DNA of 64,000 nt, from positions 124,001-188,000 of the forward strand of contig NZ_JACCDE010000001.1 of the NCBI RefSeq assembly GCF_013415125.1. The letters are read 5' to 3'. A program made the translations under genes and the position numbers. Below, piece by piece: positions 39,193 to 49,096 of this stretch; position 1 is the first letter of the stretch, and every line of letters begins with the position of its first letter. The notes beneath the pieces were generated by a model. The model did not search any database, was not told where the DNA came from, and saw only the letters and a program-made list of their open reading frames with translations. The stretch is from Vreelandella glaciei. Its GTDB lineage: Bacteria; Pseudomonadota; Gammaproteobacteria; Pseudomonadales; Halomonadaceae.

Positions 39193-39968
39193 TGGCTTCT
39201 CCTGACGTTGCCGTGCCAGACTTTACGGTTGTCGTACCCGCACGCTATGGCTCCACCCGCTTGCCCGGCAAGCCGCTGTTAGAAATTGCCGGAGAGCCGA
39301 TGGTCGCCCACGTATGGCGGCGCGCATGCCAAAGCCATGCCTGCCGGGTTGTGGTGGCCACGGACGATAGCCGCATTCGGGATGCCATGCTGCCTTATGG
39401 TGCTGAGGTGATCATGACGCGCGACGATCATCCTTCGGGCACTGACCGCTTAGCCGAAGTGGCTGATATTTTAGCGCTAGCGGATGACGCTCTGTTGGTT
39501 AATGTGCAGGGCGATGAGCCTTTGATTCCGCCTGCCTTGATTGATCAAGTGGCCCTTCGCTTGGCCGATGACCCCGAGGCATCGATTGCCACGCTGGCGG
39601 AGCCTATCAACGATGTCGACACGCTGTTTAATCCCAACGTGGTTAAGGTGGTGCGCACCTTGCAGGGTCGAGCGCTGTATTTCTCACGTGCGCCCATTCC
39701 CTGGGATCGGGAGCATTTCAAACAGGCGCCCACGCTACTGGCGACCGACGCTTGGCTGCGCCATATTGGCCTCTATGCATACCGCGCGGGTTTTCTAGCG
39801 GCTTACCGTGACTGGCCCGCCTCTAGCCTGGAGCAACTTGAACAGCTTGAGCAACTGCGTGCATTACAAAACGGCCACGCGATACAGGTAGCCTTAGCCT
39901 GTGAGGTAAATCCCACGGGTGTTGATACTGTCGAGGATTTAGCCCGTGTGCGTGCGCTGCTTGCCTAG
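39192..39968 (+). CDS. kdsB: KdsB, CMP-KDO synthetase
   Basis: 258 residues. [21 protein letters not shown] near the N-terminus, [22 protein letters not shown] and the family repeat [14 protein letters not shown] near residue 215. It activates KDO with CTP for lipid A-core assembly. GGAGG lies before the ATG, inside the trm112 tail. Confidence 0.95.
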   Translation: MASPDVAVPDFTVVVPARYGSTRLPGKPLLEIAGEPMVAHVWRRACQSHACRVVVATDDSRIRDAMLPYGAEVIMTRDDHPSGTDRLAEVADILALADDALLVNVQGDEPLIPPALIDQVALRLADDPEASIATLAEPINDVDTLFNPNVVKVVRTLQGRALYFSRAPIPWDREHFKQAPTLLATDAWLRHIGLYAYRAGFLAAYRDWPASSLEQLEQLEQLRALQNGHAIQVALACEVNPTGVDTVEDLARVRALLA

Positions 39969-39986
39969 CGCCTAAGGAGAGTTGTT

Positions 39987-40451
39987 GTGAAAGTGTTATT
40001 TGTGTGTCTAGGCAATATTTGCCGTTCGCCCACCGCAGAAGGTGTTTTTCGCCGTGCCCTTGAGCAAGCAGGGCTAGCCGACGAGGTTGAAATAGACTCC
40101 TGCGGGGTCGGCAGTTGGCATGTGGGCAAAGCGCCGGACTCACGCGCCCAGCAAGTAGCCTTGTGCCGTGGTATCGATTTAAGTGGTCTGCGTGCCCGCC
40201 AGTTAAATGTGCAGGATTTTGCTGAATTTGATTACGTGCTGGGTATGGATCAGGACAATTTGCGCGCCATATGTGACCTGAAGCCCGCCAATAGCCAGGC
40301 TCATGTCGGCCTGTTTTTAGATTTTGCCGGTACGCCTGGTGCAGAAGTACCTGATCCTTATTATGGTGGGGATGAGGGCTTTGAAAACGTTTTAAATATG
40401 ATTGAAGCCGCTTCAAACGGGCTCATTCAACACCTCAAGCGTGAGCACTGA
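39987..40451 (+). CDS. Low-molecular-weight protein tyrosine phosphatase family protein
   Basis: 154 residues, GTG start with AAGGAG upstream. The P-loop VCLGNICRSPTAEG (C-x5-R-S) is at residues about 6-19 and the general-acid loop DPYYGG near residue 127. No tyrosine kinase or exopolysaccharide gene is adjacent, so the substrate is unknown. It lies between kdsB and murB and overlaps murB, suggesting co-expression with envelope genes. Confidence 0.9.
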   Translation: MKVLFVCLGNICRSPTAEGVFRRALEQAGLADEVEIDSCGVGSWHVGKAPDSRAQQVALCRGIDLSGLRARQLNVQDFAEFDYVLGMDQDNLRAICDLKPANSQAHVGLFLDFAGTPGAEVPDPYYGGDEGFENVLNMIEAASNGLIQHLKREH

Positions 40452-41481
40452 GGTGGCGGCTTTTAATCTGCAGTCCAATATTGATTTAACTCTTGCCAAT
40501 ACGCTGCGGCTACCTTGTCACGCCGAGCACTATGCAGCGCCGGGTACGCTGTCAGCACTGCGCGCTGCACTCGCTTATGCCCACGCTCAGGACTGGCCCG
40601 TTACGTTGCTGGGCGGTGGCAGCAATGTACTGTTACCTGAGCAGGTGCCGGGCCTGGTGCTACGCCCAGCCTTAAAGCAATGGTGGCTGAGACAACCAAA
40701 AGGCGCTCAACAAGGGGAGGTGTTTACCCAAGTGGGCGCTGGGGTTAATTGGCACGCCTTAGTCATGGCGACTGCCGCACGGGGTTTGTGGGGAATCGAA
40801 AACTTGGCGCTAATTCCCGGTAGTTGCGGGGCGGCACCGGTGCAAAATATTGGCGCCTACGGCGTTGAGCTTGCTGACACGCTGCAAGCGGTGCAGGTCA
40901 TGGAGCTCGCCACTGGACGCTGTTATTGGTTAAGTACTCAAGAGTGCGCGTTTGCTTACCGGGACAGCATCTTTAAAGGCGAGTTAGCCGATAGTGTTGT
41001 GATTACCCAGCTAATATTGCGTTTATCACGTATGCCAGCGCCGCAACTGCATTATGGCGATCTTGCCGCGCGGTTATCTGCCACACCCTCGCCGCTTGAG
41101 GTTGCTGAAGCCGTTTGTGCTATTCGCCGCGAGAAGCTACCCGACCCTGAGGTGCTTGCCAACGCGGGAAGTTTCTTCAAAAATCCGCTAGTAAGTGATG
41201 AGCAGGCAGCGCAGCTGTCGCGTCAGTATCCTGCGATGCCCCATTTTCCCCAGGCGGGAGGGCAAACAAAGTTAGCGGCAGGTTGGTTGATCGACCAGTG
41301 CGGTTTAAAAGGGATGCGCGACGGCGCCTTTGGCGTACACCAGCATCAAGCGCTGGTGCTGGTGCATTTTGGTGGCGGTGATCGCCTCGGCTTGATGAAA
41401 ATCGCCAGCTATATCGCCGCTCAAGTAAAAACACGCTTTGGTGTGCTGTTAGAACCCGAACCACGTTTTATTAATCCTTAA
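40441..41481 (+). CDS. murB: MurB, UDP-N-acetylenolpyruvoylglucosamine reductase
   Basis: 346 residues if the GTG at 40441 is used, overlapping the phosphatase stop; a GTG at 40453 is a close alternative and neither has a strong ribosome site. FAD domain with LLGGGSNVLLPE and LALIPGSCGAAPVQNIGAYG; catalytic region FAYRDSIFKG (Tyr/Arg), NAGSFFKNP (Ser) and LEPEPRFI (Glu) show a type I MurB. It makes UDP-MurNAc, the substrate of MurC. Confidence 0.92.
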   Translation: MSTEVAAFNLQSNIDLTLANTLRLPCHAEHYAAPGTLSALRAALAYAHAQDWPVTLLGGGSNVLLPEQVPGLVLRPALKQWWLRQPKGAQQGEVFTQVGAGVNWHALVMATAARGLWGIENLALIPGSCGAAPVQNIGAYGVELADTLQAVQVMELATGRCYWLSTQECAFAYRDSIFKGELADSVVITQLILRLSRMPAPQLHYGDLAARLSATPSPLEVAEAVCAIRREKLPDPEVLANAGSFFKNPLVSDEQAAQLSRQYPAMPHFPQAGGQTKLAAGWLIDQCGLKGMRDGAFGVHQHQALVLVHFGGGDRLGLMKIASYIAAQVKTRFGVLLEPEPRFINP

Positions 41482-41534
41482 CGCCCTTTTCCAGCGAATC
41501 CTTCTGCCGTTTTTAAAAGGCGCCTCCTAGACAA

Positions 41535-41562
41535 CAAAATCCCCGCTTAAGCGGGGATTTTG
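41535..41562. terminator. Bidirectional terminator murB/rne
   Basis: CAAAATCCCCGCTT-AAGCGGGGATTTTG is a perfect palindromic hairpin with A and T tracts, ending both convergent genes. Confidence 0.92.
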
Positions 41563-41584
41563 CTGTTGCAACACGCGTCCGATT

Positions 41585-44500
41585 TTACTCGGAGTGGGTG
41601 TCCTGTTGCGCCTGTTTACGCTTTTCACGCGGATCGTTGTGAGCCCGTGTGCGGCGACGTGGTTTAGGCGTTTCTTCAGTTGCTGCATCTTCAGCGGGAG
41701 CTTCGCTAGCCACCGGCTGAGCAGGCTGAGGCTCTACTTCAGTCGTTTCTAGTTCGCCGCTATGTTCGACGCTCTTTTCTTCCTCGCCTTGCTTTTGCTC
41801 GCTGCTGGATGGCTCTTCAACTGAAGAGGCCGCGTCGTCACGCTCAGAAGCGCTCTCAGAAATGCTTGGTGTTACTGCTTCCTGGCGAATTTCCTGGGCG
41901 TTAGTTGACGCTTCAGGCTGGCGCTGTTCGCTGCTTTGATCCGTGTCAGCGCTACTGAGAGGCTCAGCGGCAGCTTCTTCAATAGTGGCCGCCGGATCGA
42001 CCGCGTTGGCCGCAGGCGGTTCGATAGCTTCAGGTGCTACCGATTCGCTAGCACTTGGCTGGTTATCAGCAGTTTGCTCAGTTTCAGAAGGCTCCGAGTT
42101 GGTTTCGATTGCTTCTGAGTTCACCTCAGGTGGCACTGACGTAGTCTTACTCTCTTCAGAATGAGGTTCAGTCGTTTCAGAGGCAGCAGCAGGTGCGGGC
42201 TCTTCGCTGGTGACGGGCTTGGCAGCGGCTTCCTGCTCAGCGGTGTCAGAAGCAGGTTGAGTGGCTTCATCGGCAGATGCGGCGACGTCATCATTCTGAG
42301 TCTCGGCAGTTGGTGCTTCTGAAGCCGGTCTCTCTGAAGCTGGTGCTTCTACTTCCGGTGCCGAAGTTTTCGCGTCTGACGCTTCGGTTGTTGGCGCGAC
42401 AGGCGCTTCATCCGCAGGTTCAGCGGTTTCTGGCGCTTCATCTACCACTTCTGCCTGCAGCTTTAACTGCTCGGCTTCTGCCTGTGGGTTGATCGCCTGG
42501 GTACGTGTGCGGTTACGCGGGTTGTTACGCGTACGCTTCGGCTTGCCGTCATCCTGCTTGGCTTCTGGCTGTTTGGCAGTTTCATCGGGTTGGCTGTCTT
42601 GGCCAGCCTCGCGACGTGGCTCTTTCGGCGCTGCGCTTTTGCCGTTATTGCTCTTTTTAGAGCTGTCTTTGCCAGAGCTATCCGACTGGCTCTCTTTACG
42701 AGGCGCTTTGTTGGCCGACTCTTCGGTGGCATCGTCTTGCTGGGGATGACGACGACGATTGCGGGTGCGGCTGGGGCCGCTGCGCTTGTCGCTGTTATCG
42801 TCACCGGCAGGACGCGGAGCAGTGGTGCGTTGCTCGCTTTTTTGCTCGGCTTTTTGTTCAGTTTTTGGCTCAGACCGGGCGCTGTTATCGCTGCCGCTGC
42901 GCGACTCGCTACGGCTAGTGTTGTCGCCGCGCTCATTGCGTGAGGGCTTCTGCCGCGACTCACTGCTGCGCTGATTGGTTTTACGCTCGCTTGGCTTGCG
43001 CGGCGCCGGGGTTTCAGTCTTGGGCTCTGGCGCAGCTTCAGCATTACTTTCGTCGCTGCCTAGCAACTTGGCGAAGCCACGGATAAAGCGGCCAATGACG
43101 CTGGGTTGCTCGCTGGTCGCCGGTGCTGCTTTCACCGCCGGGGCAGCAGCAGGCGCTTTCTCTTCGGTTTGCAGCGATGCCGGCGCGGGGGCGTTATGCG
43201 TAACGCTTTTTACCGCTGCTTCTGCGCGTTGAGCGGGCGGTACGAAGCTGGGTGTCGGCTCCTTACCTACTTCGGTATCCGTGGAGAGCTCAAAGCTCGA
43301 AAGGCTTTGAGTGTCATCCTCGTCTAAATGATCATCGCGCAGGCGCTGTACGTCGTAGTGGGGCGTATCCATGTCAGGGTTAGGCAGCAGCACTACGCGA
43401 ACATTTTGGCGGGACTCTAAATCGGCCAGCACACTGCGTTTTTCATTGAGCAGATACGTAGCGACGGGTACCGGCAGAATAGCGCGAATCTGCGCGCTGT
43501 TCTCTTTCATGGCCTCTTCTTCAATCAGGCGCATGATTGACAGCGACAGCGAACGCACATCGCGAATGGTGCCTTGACCATTACAGCGCGGGCAAACCAC
43601 GCCGCTGGTTTCACCCAGCGAAGGACGCAGGCGCTGTCGGGACATTTCCATTAGGCCAAAGCGTGAGATGCGACCAATCTGCACCCGCGCGCGGTCTAGC
43701 TTAAGCGCATCGCGCATACGGTTTTCAACTTCACGCTGGTTGCGCGCTGGCCCCATGTCGATGAAGTCGATTACCACCAAGCCGCCGATATCGCGCAGGC
43801 GTAGCTGGCGGGCGATCTCATCGGCGGCTTCGGAGTTGGTTTGTAGGGCGGTTTCTTCGATATCGCTACCGCGGGTAGCACGCGCGGAGTTGATATCGAT
43901 AGAAACCAGCGCTTCCGTGTGGTCGATCACGATCGACCCGCCAGATGGGAGTTTTACTTCACGCTGATAGGCCGTTTCGATTTGCGATTCGATCTGAAAG
44001 CGCGAGAACAGCGGTACCTCGTCAGCGTAAAGCTTGATCTTCTGCTGATACGAGGGCATTACCTGGCGAATAAAGCCTAGCGCTTCGGCGTGAATCTCGG
44101 GGCTGTCGATCAATACTTCGCCGATGTCCTGGCGCAAGTAGTCGCGCATAGCGCGAATGATGACGTTGGATTCACGGTAGATTAGGAATGGGGCAGGGCG
44201 CTTGGCGGCTTCAGTGGTGATCGATTCCCACACCTGAACCAGATAGTCCAAATCCCACTGCAGCTCTTCCGGGTTACGGCCAATGCCAGCGGTGCGCACG
44301 ATCAGGCCCATTTTGTCCGGCACGGTCAATTGACCCATGGCATCTTTGAGCTGACTACGCTCATCGCCTTCGATACGGCGAGAAATGCCACCCGCACGCG
44401 GGTTGTTGGGCATCAATACCAAAAAGCGGCCCGCCAGGCTGACAAAGGTGGTAAGCGCGGCGCCTTTATTGCCACGCTCTTCCTTGTCGACCTGAACGAT

Positions 44501-44794
44501 GACCTCTTGGCCCTCTTTAAGCACTTCTTTAATGCTGGGACGGCCGGAAACGTCTTTTACAAAGTACTCTTTAGAGATCTCTTTGAGCGGCAAAAAGCCG
44601 TGGCGGTCAGCGCCATAATCGACAAAGGCAGCTTCAAGTGAGGGCTCTACGCGGGTGATTTTACCGCGATAGATATTGGCTTTTTTCTGTTCTCGAGCGC
44701 CGGATTCGATGTCTAAATCGTACAGGCGTTGTCCATCGACTAAGGCGACGCGCAGCTCTTCAGGCTGTGTCGCATTAATAAGCATCCGTTTCAT
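41585..44794 (-). CDS. rne: RNase E, degradosome endonuclease
   Basis: 1069 residues from [17 protein letters not shown]; a 36-codon upstream extension lies in the leader and is rejected. N-terminal catalytic half: S1 domain (about 38-120), the 5' sensor/RNase H region, DNase I-like region with [12 protein letters not shown] and VVIDFIDM, and zinc-link CPRCNGQGT near 405. The C-terminal half (about 520-1069) is disordered: an Arg/Lys/Ser-rich part, then a long Glu/Ala/Ser/Thr/Pro-rich acidic part and a basic end, [16 protein letters not shown]. It initiates mRNA decay and rRNA/tRNA processing. Confidence 0.95.
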   Translation of the reverse strand: MKRMLINATQPEELRVALVDGQRLYDLDIESGAREQKKANIYRGKITRVEPSLEAAFVDYGADRHGFLPLKEISKEYFVKDVSGRPSIKEVLKEGQEVIVQVDKEERGNKGAALTTFVSLAGRFLVLMPNNPRAGGISRRIEGDERSQLKDAMGQLTVPDKMGLIVRTAGIGRNPEELQWDLDYLVQVWESITTEAAKRPAPFLIYRESNVIIRAMRDYLRQDIGEVLIDSPEIHAEALGFIRQVMPSYQQKIKLYADEVPLFSRFQIESQIETAYQREVKLPSGGSIVIDHTEALVSIDINSARATRGSDIEETALQTNSEAADEIARQLRLRDIGGLVVIDFIDMGPARNQREVENRMRDALKLDRARVQIGRISRFGLMEMSRQRLRPSLGETSGVVCPRCNGQGTIRDVRSLSLSIMRLIEEEAMKENSAQIRAILPVPVATYLLNEKRSVLADLESRQNVRVVLLPNPDMDTPHYDVQRLRDDHLDEDDTQSLSSFELSTDTEVGKEPTPSFVPPAQRAEAAVKSVTHNAPAPASLQTEEKAPAAAPAVKAAPATSEQPSVIGRFIRGFAKLLGSDESNAEAAPEPKTETPAPRKPSERKTNQRSSESRQKPSRNERGDNTSRSESRSGSDNSARSEPKTEQKAEQKSEQRTTAPRPAGDDNSDKRSGPSRTRNRRRHPQQDDATEESANKAPRKESQSDSSGKDSSKKSNNGKSAAPKEPRREAGQDSQPDETAKQPEAKQDDGKPKRTRNNPRNRTRTQAINPQAEAEQLKLQAEVVDEAPETAEPADEAPVAPTTEASDAKTSAPEVEAPASERPASEAPTAETQNDDVAASADEATQPASDTAEQEAAAKPVTSEEPAPAAASETTEPHSEESKTTSVPPEVNSEAIETNSEPSETEQTADNQPSASESVAPEAIEPPAANAVDPAATIEEAAAEPLSSADTDQSSEQRQPEASTNAQEIRQEAVTPSISESASERDDAASSVEEPSSSEQKQGEEEKSVEHSGELETTEVEPQPAQPVASEAPAEDAATEETPKPRRRTRAHNDPREKRKQAQQDTHSE

Positions 44795-44902
44795 GTTGTC
44801 TCGCATAGCGTTGCGTGCCGGCGAACTGCCTATGGGGTGACGTAGGCGAACCGCTGGGTGCTGCGTGCTTGTGCTCGGCGCATTGCAATGCTGACGCGTC
44901 AA

Positions 44903-45059
44903 GCCGGGAAGGCATCATTGCCAACCCGGCCAGTAGGGCGTTGAGTACGTGGCGGAGGCAGGACATATTCCGGTGGTTGTCACATCCATCCGGCCCTGCT
45001 GACACCGCCAACACCTGGCATTCATCGATTCACCAACGCCGGCCACCGGCACAGCGTTG
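44903..45059 (-). promoter_or_regulatory. Three-hairpin rne 5' leader element (rne5-like)
   Basis: On the rne strand, in order from 5': a hairpin CAACG...CGTTG with inner CCGG/CCGG (45059-45034); a long one TGGCGG...CCGCCA with inner CAGG/CCTG (45010-44950); and GCCGGG-tt-GGC...GCC-tt-CCCGGC with a symmetric internal loop (44930-44903). RNase E of gammaproteobacteria controls its own mRNA through a leader with stem-loops (Rfam rne5). The match is architectural, not sequence-verified. Confidence 0.5.
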
Positions 45060-45443
45060 AACTTGTCGCCCGGAGCCAGCCAGCGCCTTGTGACGAGAAA
45101 GGAGGGGCTGCTCGGGGCGTGGCGTTGTTTCGTTGCTGCCTGCCGTTGAGGGCGAGGCTTACTTTTCTCTGCCAGCATAAAAACGGGCGGCAGAGTTACT
45201 GCATTTTTTTAGATCAGATATTGGTACTGAAAAACGGGCAATGCGTACACTGGTGCCGTTTTTGTGTTCAGGCCTGCGTGTTAGTCGGGCAGGCGCATTA
45301 ACCGAGCTCAGCGTAGACGTCTTCTGCTAACAAATTTAACCAATTAGCTATTTAGCTGCTAGCCGCGAGCGTTAGACAAGAAAGCTTTATGCGCTTGGCT
45401 GGTGAACGTTTTGGAATATAACAGTAAAGACAACGACCAGCAA

Positions 45444-45470
45444 TTGACGCAATGCCCTTGGGTCTACGCT
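45444..45470 (+). promoter_or_regulatory. Putative rluC promoter
   Basis: TTGACG (45444-45449) matches the -35 consensus in five of six bases; TACGCT (45465-45470) is a weak -10 at 15 bases, and TAGAAT is a better -10 but at 20 bases. About 50 bases before rluC. Confidence 0.35.
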
Positions 45471-45522
45471 AGAATGCCGTTTTTTAGCTGATGTTAGCGA
45501 ACTACAGCAGGAGCAAGCGGCA

Positions 45523-46464
45523 ATGTCCGAAGGGCGCGAAGTACAGTGGGTGGATATTGCCCCAGAGCAAGCTGGGCAGCGAATTGATAATTTCCTCATG
45601 ACGCGGCTCAAAGGAGCGCCCAGGGCGCTGATTTATCGCATCGTACGTAAAGGCGAAGTGCGCGTTAATAAAAAGCGCGTCAAAGTGGATTACCGTTTGC
45701 AGGCGGGCGATTTAGTGCGCGTGCCACCGTTGCGCTTGGCGCCCCGTGAGGCGGTCAAGGAAGTGAGCGATAATTTACGCGACCTGTTGGTGGGCAGCGT
45801 TATTATGGAAGGCCCTGATTGGATGGTGCTGAACAAGCCTTCGGGCTTGGCGGTGCACGGTGGTAGCGGGGTTAAAATAGGCTTGATTGAAGCGCTGCGC
45901 CAGGTGCGCGATGATTTGAGTTTTTTGGAATTAGTACACCGTCTGGATCGTGATACTTCGGGCTGTTTGTTACTAGCCAAGTCCCGGGATGCGTTGGTAA
46001 CCCTCAATGAGTCACTGAAAAAGCACGGTATGGATAAGCGCTATCTAGCCTTGGTTAGCGGGCGCTGGCCGGCGCGTAAAACGTATGAGAGTGCCCGCCT
46101 GGATCGTTTTGATGCGGGCAATGGCGAGCGCCGGGTGAGAGTCGACCCCAATGGCAAAGTGTCGCGCACTCATTTTTCAGTGGTCGAGACGTTTGAAAAA
46201 GTCACGCTGATCGAAGCCGAACCGGTGACGGGGCGTACGCATCAAATTCGCGTGCATGCAGCTCATGCAGGCCATGCGTTGTTGGGCGATGATAAATACG
46301 CCACCCGGGAGAGCGGTCTGCTCACTAAGCAGTTGGGACTGGGGCGGCTGTTTCTGCATGCGCGTGCATTAACATTTCCAGAGCCCGGCAATGGACGCCC
46401 GGTGACCGTTAAAGCACCGCTGCCAGAGGCGCTGGAAGCGACCCTCACGCGTGCTCGTCAATAA
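45523..46464 (+). CDS. rluC: RluC, 23S rRNA pseudouridine synthase
   Basis: 313 residues. S4 RNA-binding domain (about 15-75), then the RluA-family catalytic domain with HRLDRDTSGCLLLAK (catalytic Asp) and GRTHQIRVHAAHAGH. It modifies positions 955, 2504 and 2580 of 23S rRNA in E. coli; identity as RluC rather than another RluA member rests on adjacency to rne. AGCAGGAG precedes the ATG. Confidence 0.92.
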   Translation: MSEGREVQWVDIAPEQAGQRIDNFLMTRLKGAPRALIYRIVRKGEVRVNKKRVKVDYRLQAGDLVRVPPLRLAPREAVKEVSDNLRDLLVGSVIMEGPDWMVLNKPSGLAVHGGSGVKIGLIEALRQVRDDLSFLELVHRLDRDTSGCLLLAKSRDALVTLNESLKKHGMDKRYLALVSGRWPARKTYESARLDRFDAGNGERRVRVDPNGKVSRTHFSVVETFEKVTLIEAEPVTGRTHQIRVHAAHAGHALLGDDKYATRESGLLTKQLGLGRLFLHARALTFPEPGNGRPVTVKAPLPEALEATLTRARQ

Positions 46465-46489
46465 CCCGCCCCCTCAATACGGAGCTGTC

Positions 46490-47134
46490 ATGCAGTATGA
46501 GCTAATTATATTTGATTGGGACGGTACCTTGATGGATTCGGTGCCGCGTATTGTCTCCTGCATGCAGGCCGCTGCCCTGGAAGCTGAGTGGGGCGAGCTT
46601 TCGACCGCTGAAGTGGAAGATATTATTGGTTTGGGATTACCCGAAGCCATTGCCCAGCTATGCCCGGGTATTTTGCCTGAGCAGGCCGAGCGCCTTCGTG
46701 AGCGTTACTCGCACCATTTTGTCACCGCGGATGCGACGCCGATGCTGTTTTTTGCCGGGGTTGAGGCACAAATTGCCCGCTTGCGTGGCCGTGAGCAGCA
46801 GCGGTTGGCGGTAGCGACCGGTAAAAGTCGCCGCGGCCTTGACCGCATTTTTGCTGAGACCAACAGCGGCGGCTGGTTTCACGCCAGCCGCACCGCCGAT
46901 GAAACTCGCTCGAAACCCCATCCGCAAATGCTTTCGGAACTATTGGCCGAGTTAGAGGTGCCCGTCGAGCGAGCCGTGATGGTTGGCGATACGGCTTACG
47001 ACCTTGAAATGGCCCGGGCCATTGGCATGGATCGCGTCGGCGTCACCTACGGCGTACATACGCCAGAGCGTTTGGCGCTCAGCCAGCCCAAGTGGATTGC
47101 CCATAGCATTAATGAGCTTTTTGATCGGCTGTAA
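46490..47134 (+). CDS. HAD-IA phosphatase (phosphoglycolate phosphatase-like)
   Basis: 214 residues from ATG 46490 with GGAG upstream. HAD motifs: IIFDWDGTLMDS (motif I, nucleophile Asp), VATGKSR (motif II), KPHPQ (Lys, motif III) and VGDTAYDLEMARAIGM (motif IV). The substrate is uncertain; proteins at this rluC-sppA position are annotated as Gph-like. Confidence 0.88.
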   Translation: MQYELIIFDWDGTLMDSVPRIVSCMQAAALEAEWGELSTAEVEDIIGLGLPEAIAQLCPGILPEQAERLRERYSHHFVTADATPMLFFAGVEAQIARLRGREQQRLAVATGKSRRGLDRIFAETNSGGWFHASRTADETRSKPHPQMLSELLAELEVPVERAVMVGDTAYDLEMARAIGMDRVGVTYGVHTPERLALSQPKWIAHSINELFDRL

Positions 47135-47167
47135 GGTGAATAGCCAGCATTTACATAAGGACATTTT

Positions 47168-48286
47168 ATGAGCGATGACCCAAACCGCCCCAGTGGCACA
47201 AACGACGGACGTGACGGCCCGACCAATGATGATCGCAATGAGGTGGGGGAGGATCGTTGGACACAGGGATCAGAGGTGCCACCTAGTAAGGGCGCTAAGC
47301 CTATGTCGGGTGCGCCAGACGATGATGCCGAAACCCTGCGCGAACGCCAGCGGCTGGCGCAGCTGGAAATGATGGATCACTGGATAGGCGGCGTGTTAAC
47401 GGAACAGCGACGCACTCGCCGCTGGAAGCTGTTTTTCCGCCTGATGATGCTTACTATTGTGTTGGTGGCGCTATTTACCACCCTTTATAGTCTGTTTTGG
47501 GATTCGTCTAGTGCTACCGCGCCCACACAGCGACACTTAGGGATTGTGGAGGTCAGTGGGGTAATTGCCAGCGATTCGCCTGCCAATGCCGAGCGTATCA
47601 TTGAGGGGCTGAATAACGCCTGGGAGGCGGAAGGCGCTGCTGCTGTGGTGCTGCACATTAATAGCCCGGGTGGTAGCCCGGTGCAGTCTCAGCGTATCTA
47701 TGCAGAAATTATGCGTCTACGCGAGCAGGGCGATAAGCCGATTATCGCAGTGATCGAAGATGTCGGTGCCAGCGGCGCTTATTATATTGCGGCGGCGGCG
47801 AATGAGATCATTGCGTCGCCGGTGAGCCTGGTGGGTTCTATTGGCGTTATTTACGCGGGCTTTGGTTTTGAAGAGGCAATAGCGCGCATTGGTGTGGAGC
47901 GCCGCGTACTGACGGCTGGTGAAAATAAAGCCTTTCTTGACCCGTTTCAGCCACTGGATGAAGAAGCGGAGCAGTTTTGGCAGGAAGTGCTCAGCCAAAC
48001 TCACCGTCAGTTTATTGATGATGTGCGTGCGGGAAGAGGTGGAAGGCTTAGCGACAGCCCCGATATATTTTCAGGCCTGGTCTGGAGTGGTGAGCAGAGC
48101 CTTGATCTAGGCTTGGTTGACCAGTTAGGCAGCCTTGAGCAAGTGGCGCGTGACCGAGTGGGTGACACCAATTGGGTCGATTATACGCCGAGTCTTGATC
48201 CATTTGAGCGCCTGACGCGCCGCTTTACCCAGGTCGTCGCCGAGGTGTTGGGCGTCAGTGCGCCCGCTACCCCGCTGCGCTTCTAA
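47168..48286 (+). CDS. sppA: SppA-type signal peptide peptidase, S49 family
   Basis: 372 residues. A hydrophilic cytoplasmic N-terminus, one membrane helix (about 91-115), then a single S49 protease domain with NSPGGSPVQS, the nucleophile region DVGASGAYYIAAAANEI and SLVGSIGVIY, followed by the general-base Lys region GENKAFLDPF. This is the short, single-domain type. It degrades cleaved signal peptides in the membrane. GAC-rich N-terminal tail is low-complexity. Confidence 0.9.
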   Translation: MSDDPNRPSGTNDGRDGPTNDDRNEVGEDRWTQGSEVPPSKGAKPMSGAPDDDAETLRERQRLAQLEMMDHWIGGVLTEQRRTRRWKLFFRLMMLTIVLVALFTTLYSLFWDSSSATAPTQRHLGIVEVSGVIASDSPANAERIIEGLNNAWEAEGAAAVVLHINSPGGSPVQSQRIYAEIMRLREQGDKPIIAVIEDVGASGAYYIAAAANEIIASPVSLVGSIGVIYAGFGFEEAIARIGVERRVLTAGENKAFLDPFQPLDEEAEQFWQEVLSQTHRQFIDDVRAGRGGRLSDSPDIFSGLVWSGEQSLDLGLVDQLGSLEQVARDRVGDTNWVDYTPSLDPFERLTRRFTQVVAEVLGVSAPATPLRF

Positions 48287-48328
48287 GCGCTTAGTTGTCA
48301 GGCCCTTGGTTGTCGGCTCTACTGATGA

Positions 48329-48961
48329 TCAGGAGGCGCCAAGCGGGTCTAAACCCGCTTGGCGCAGCATGTCACAAAGCGCAATCAGTGGTAACCCAAT
48401 CAATGCGTTGGGGTCGCGGCCTTCAAGCTTCTCAAACAGCGCTATACCTAAGCCTTCCATGCGAAAGCTGCCAGCGCTGTCGAGTGGCTGTTCTTTGGCG
48501 ACATAGTTTTCAATTTCCTGGGTGCTCAAGTGGCGGAAAACCACCTCGAATGGCTCGACGTGCACCTGATGACGCTGGTGGCGTGTATCCAACAGCGCTA
48601 AACCGGTCAAAAAAGTGACACGCTGGCCGGAAAAGCGGCTCAGGTTGGCGCGTGCCTTGGCTTCCGTATGCGGTTTGCCAAGAATGTCGCCTTCAAATAC
48701 TGCTACTTGGTCAGAGCCGATAATGCAGTGGTGGGGGAAATGGTGCGCAACGGCGTTAGCTTTGCTGAGCGCTAGTCGATGGACCAGAGCGTGGGGTGTT
48801 TCGCCACTATGGGGCATTTCATCAATATTCGGCGAATAGCATTGGTAGGGGAGCTGCAGTCGATCCAGCAGCTCGCGCCGCCAACGCGAGCTGGAGGCCA
48901 GTACCAGCTCGGTCGTTGATGCCTGACTGCTTGATGGCTCGGTCATTGCGGATGAAGTCAC
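48329..48961 (-). CDS. Maf-family nucleotide pyrophosphatase (YceF-type, m7GTP)
   Basis: 210 residues from the GTG at 48961, chosen because AGGAG lies six bases upstream; an ATG at 48946 lacks a ribosome site. Maf motifs LVLASSSRWRRELLDRL, the catalytic IIGSDQVAVFEG and SAGSFRMEGLG are intact. The house-cleaning enzyme family hydrolyses non-canonical nucleotides; gene position beside yceD-rpmF-plsX matches E. coli yceF. Confidence 0.88.
   Translation of the reverse strand: MTSSAMTEPSSSQASTTELVLASSSRWRRELLDRLQLPYQCYSPNIDEMPHSGETPHALVHRLALSKANAVAHHFPHHCIIGSDQVAVFEGDILGKPHTEAKARANLSRFSGQRVTFLTGLALLDTRHQRHQVHVEPFEVVFRHLSTQEIENYVAKEQPLDSAGSFRMEGLGIALFEKLEGRDPNALIGLPLIALCDMLRQAGLDPLGAS
48336..48365 (-). 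repeat. Perfect hairpin inside the 3' end of maf
   Basis: GCGCCAAGCGGGT and its complement (13 base pairs, loop of four) lie wholly within the last codons of maf, encoding RQAGLDPLGA. No T-run follows. It may act as a coding-embedded 3' end stabiliser or a terminator for the convergent sppA and maf genes. Confidence 0.55.
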
Positions 48962-49096
48962 AAATAGCTCCTGGCTGGGTAGTGGCGCAACGTGGCGCAA
49001 ATGCAATTTCAAAGCAGTAGAGTGTAGCGAAAGCAGCTAAACCTGCCTATGTTGGCTGTTTATTGAGGCCACGGTTGGTTATTTATTGAGGAAGGC

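Larger units (their letters stand above)
44795..45522. promoter_or_regulatory. rne/rluC divergent intergenic region with rne leader
   Basis: A 728-base region without a convincing gene. The half next to rne is GC-rich and dense in hairpins, as expected for a long rne 5' untranslated leader; the half next to rluC is AT-rich and should hold both promoters. A CTCTGCC/GGCAGAG hairpin (45167-45195) with a T-run nine bases later (45204-45210) sits between them. Short open frames here have no ribosome sites or family features. Confidence 0.6.

Noticed and set aside
39822..39870. Leu-Glu-Gln repeat in kdsB
   Set aside because: A LEQLE-type segment is normal for KdsB proteins; not an unusual expansion.
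41936..43327. Open frames on the plus strand opposite the rne C-terminal half
   Set aside because: They mirror the low-complexity codons of rne; composition is a by-product of repeated Ser/Ala/Glu codons.
44775..45178. Open frames in the rne leader
   Set aside because: GC-rich hairpin DNA without ribosome sites; better explained as an untranslated leader.
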